Source: Gammaproteobacteria bacterium
GTDB taxonomy: Bacteria > Pseudomonadota > Gammaproteobacteria > Arenicellales > DRJH01
Direction: 5' to 3'
NCBI GenBank assembly: GCA_011052285.1
Contig: DRJH01000238.1
Span: 1-5,834 of the forward strand
Length of the DNA: 5,834 nt
The position numbers and the translations under genes were made by a program. The notes beneath the pieces were generated by a model. That model was not told where the DNA came from and did no database searches. It saw only the letters and a program-made list of their open reading frames with translations. This document shows positions 5,158-5,834 of this stretch, piece by piece (position 1 is the first letter of the stretch; each line of letters starts with the position of its first letter).

Positions 5158-5739
5158 TCAGGCCGTGTAGTTGGCTGCAACTGCTGCCCAGTTAACCAAT
5201 TTCCAAATTTCCTGCAGGTATTTTGGGCGGGCGTTACGGTAGTCGATGTAATAGGCATGTTCCCAGACGTCAATCGCCAGCAGGGGCGTTTTCCCGTCTG
5301 TCAGGGGGTTGCCAGCGTTGGTGGTATTGATGATTTCCAGGTTACCATCCGCTGTTTTTACCAGCCAAGTCCATCCGGAGCCAAAATTGGTCGCTGCCGA
5401 CTGGGTCATTTGTTCGACAAATGCGGTAAAAGAGCCAAATTTTTGGGTCAATGCGCTGGCCAACTCAGCTTCAGCTTCGCCCCCTCCGTTGGGACTCAGG
5501 CACTGCCAATAGAAACTGTGATTCCAGACTTGTGCAGCATTGTTGAATAGACCACCCGAAGCACTGCAGATGATTTCTTCGAGTGAAGAATGTTCGAATT
5601 CGGTACCGGTGATCAGATTATTGAGGTTGGTAACATAGGCTTGATGGTGTTTGCCATAGTGGTAGTCAATGGTTTCGGCTGAAATCACGGGTGCCAAGGC
5701 ATCCCTGGCATAAGGTAAGTCGGGCAGCGTATGAGACAT
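5158..5739 (-). CDS. sodB: Superoxide dismutase, iron type (SodB)
   Basis: This cytoplasmic enzyme converts superoxide to oxygen and hydrogen peroxide. It has 193 residues, the same as E. coli SodB. The four metal ligands are present: His 27 (in DYHYGKHHQAYV), His 74 (in QVWNHSFYW), Asp 157 and His 161 (in DVWEHAYYIDYRNARP). Gln 70 in the N-terminal half of the active site (AAQVWNH) is the arrangement of iron enzymes, where manganese enzymes usually have Gly there and a Gln near the later ligand pair. There is no signal peptide. The start is set by AAGGAG (5751-5746), 6 bases before the ATG. The gene is followed after a 120-base gap by argD on the same strand; read-through is possible, but argD seems to have its own promoter. 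Confidence 0.96.
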   Translation of the reverse strand: MSHTLPDLPYARDALAPVISAETIDYHYGKHHQAYVTNLNNLITGTEFEHSSLEEIICSASGGLFNNAAQVWNHSFYWQCLSPNGGGEAEAELASALTQKFGSFTAFVEQMTQSAATNFGSGWTWLVKTADGNLEIINTTNAGNPLTDGKTPLLAIDVWEHAYYIDYRNARPKYLQEIWKLVNWAAVAANYTA

Positions 5740-5745
5740 GAAGAT

Positions 5746-5751
5746 CTCCTT
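5746..5751 (-). promoter_or_regulatory. sodB ribosome binding site
   Basis: AAGGAG followed by a 6-base spacer (ATCTTC) before the ATG at 5739. It is strong and well placed, so the start is secure. Confidence 0.85.
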
Positions 5752-5789
5752 ATTGGGTTAGATTCGGTTGATTAGGCTTGCTGCGATGT

Positions 5790-5812
5790 TGTATTAAACT
5801 GGATACATTCTA
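5790..5812 (-). promoter_or_regulatory. Possible sodB -10 and adjoining inverted repeat
   Basis: TAGAAT (5812-5807; 5 of 6 to TATAAT) could be the sodB -10. Its -35 would lie at the very edge of the window, so it cannot be judged. Sharing its last base is TGTAT (5807-5803), which repeats inverted as ATACA (5794-5790) across 8 bases, near the expected transcription start. This could be an operator. It does not match a Fur box or any other site I can name. Confidence 0.3.
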
Positions 5813-5834
5813 AACAGCAGTCCGACAGGGTGCA

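Overview
The window looks like a chromosomal segment of a gammaproteobacterium. The RpoH box protein, the 193-residue iron-type SodB and the FTKASTRTR-type ornithine carbamoyltransferase all read as gammaproteobacterial. No genus is assigned. Base composition looks moderate and even, and I see no insertion sequence, phage gene, tRNA, rRNA or CRISPR array.

Layout from left to right: (1) a left-truncated formyltransferase-family gene on the minus strand (1-625); (2) a 255-base divergent intergenic region; (3) rpoH, the heat-shock sigma factor sigma-32, on the plus strand (881-1744); (4) a 57-base convergent gap; (5) a minus-strand run read in the order sodB (5739-5158), argD (5037-3859), argF (3825-2875) and an Fe(3+)-type ABC transporter ATPase (2878-1802). 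No gene-free stretch exceeds 300 bases.

The most notable element lies between the formyltransferase and rpoH. It is a perfect CIRCE operator (9-base arms, 9-base spacer, 766-792), the binding site of the heat-shock repressor HrcA. A probable sigma-70 promoter is superimposed on it: -35-like TTAGCA is the start of the left arm, and the extended -10 TGC-TAAAAT runs through the right arm. The sequence therefore predicts that HrcA represses transcription of the heat-shock sigma factor, joining the repressor-type and sigma-type heat-shock circuits in one cascade. In E. coli, by contrast, there is no HrcA and rpoH is controlled largely at translation and protein stability. The usual ftsX neighbour of rpoH is absent.

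The minus-strand cluster joins arginine biosynthesis with iron-linked functions. ArgD (acetylornithine to N-acetylglutamate semialdehyde step) and ArgF (ornithine to citrulline) are 33 bases apart. The ATPase start codon overlaps the argF stop codon in an ATGA, so argD-argF-ATPase is very probably one operon. No permease or binding-protein gene for the ATPase is visible. The argD leader is unusual: a promoter-like sequence is followed by a strong Shine-Dalgarno motif, then a GC-rich hairpin with a U-rich tail ending directly at the ATG. This could be an attenuator, a terminator for sodB, or a folded spacer that brings the ribosome site to the start codon.
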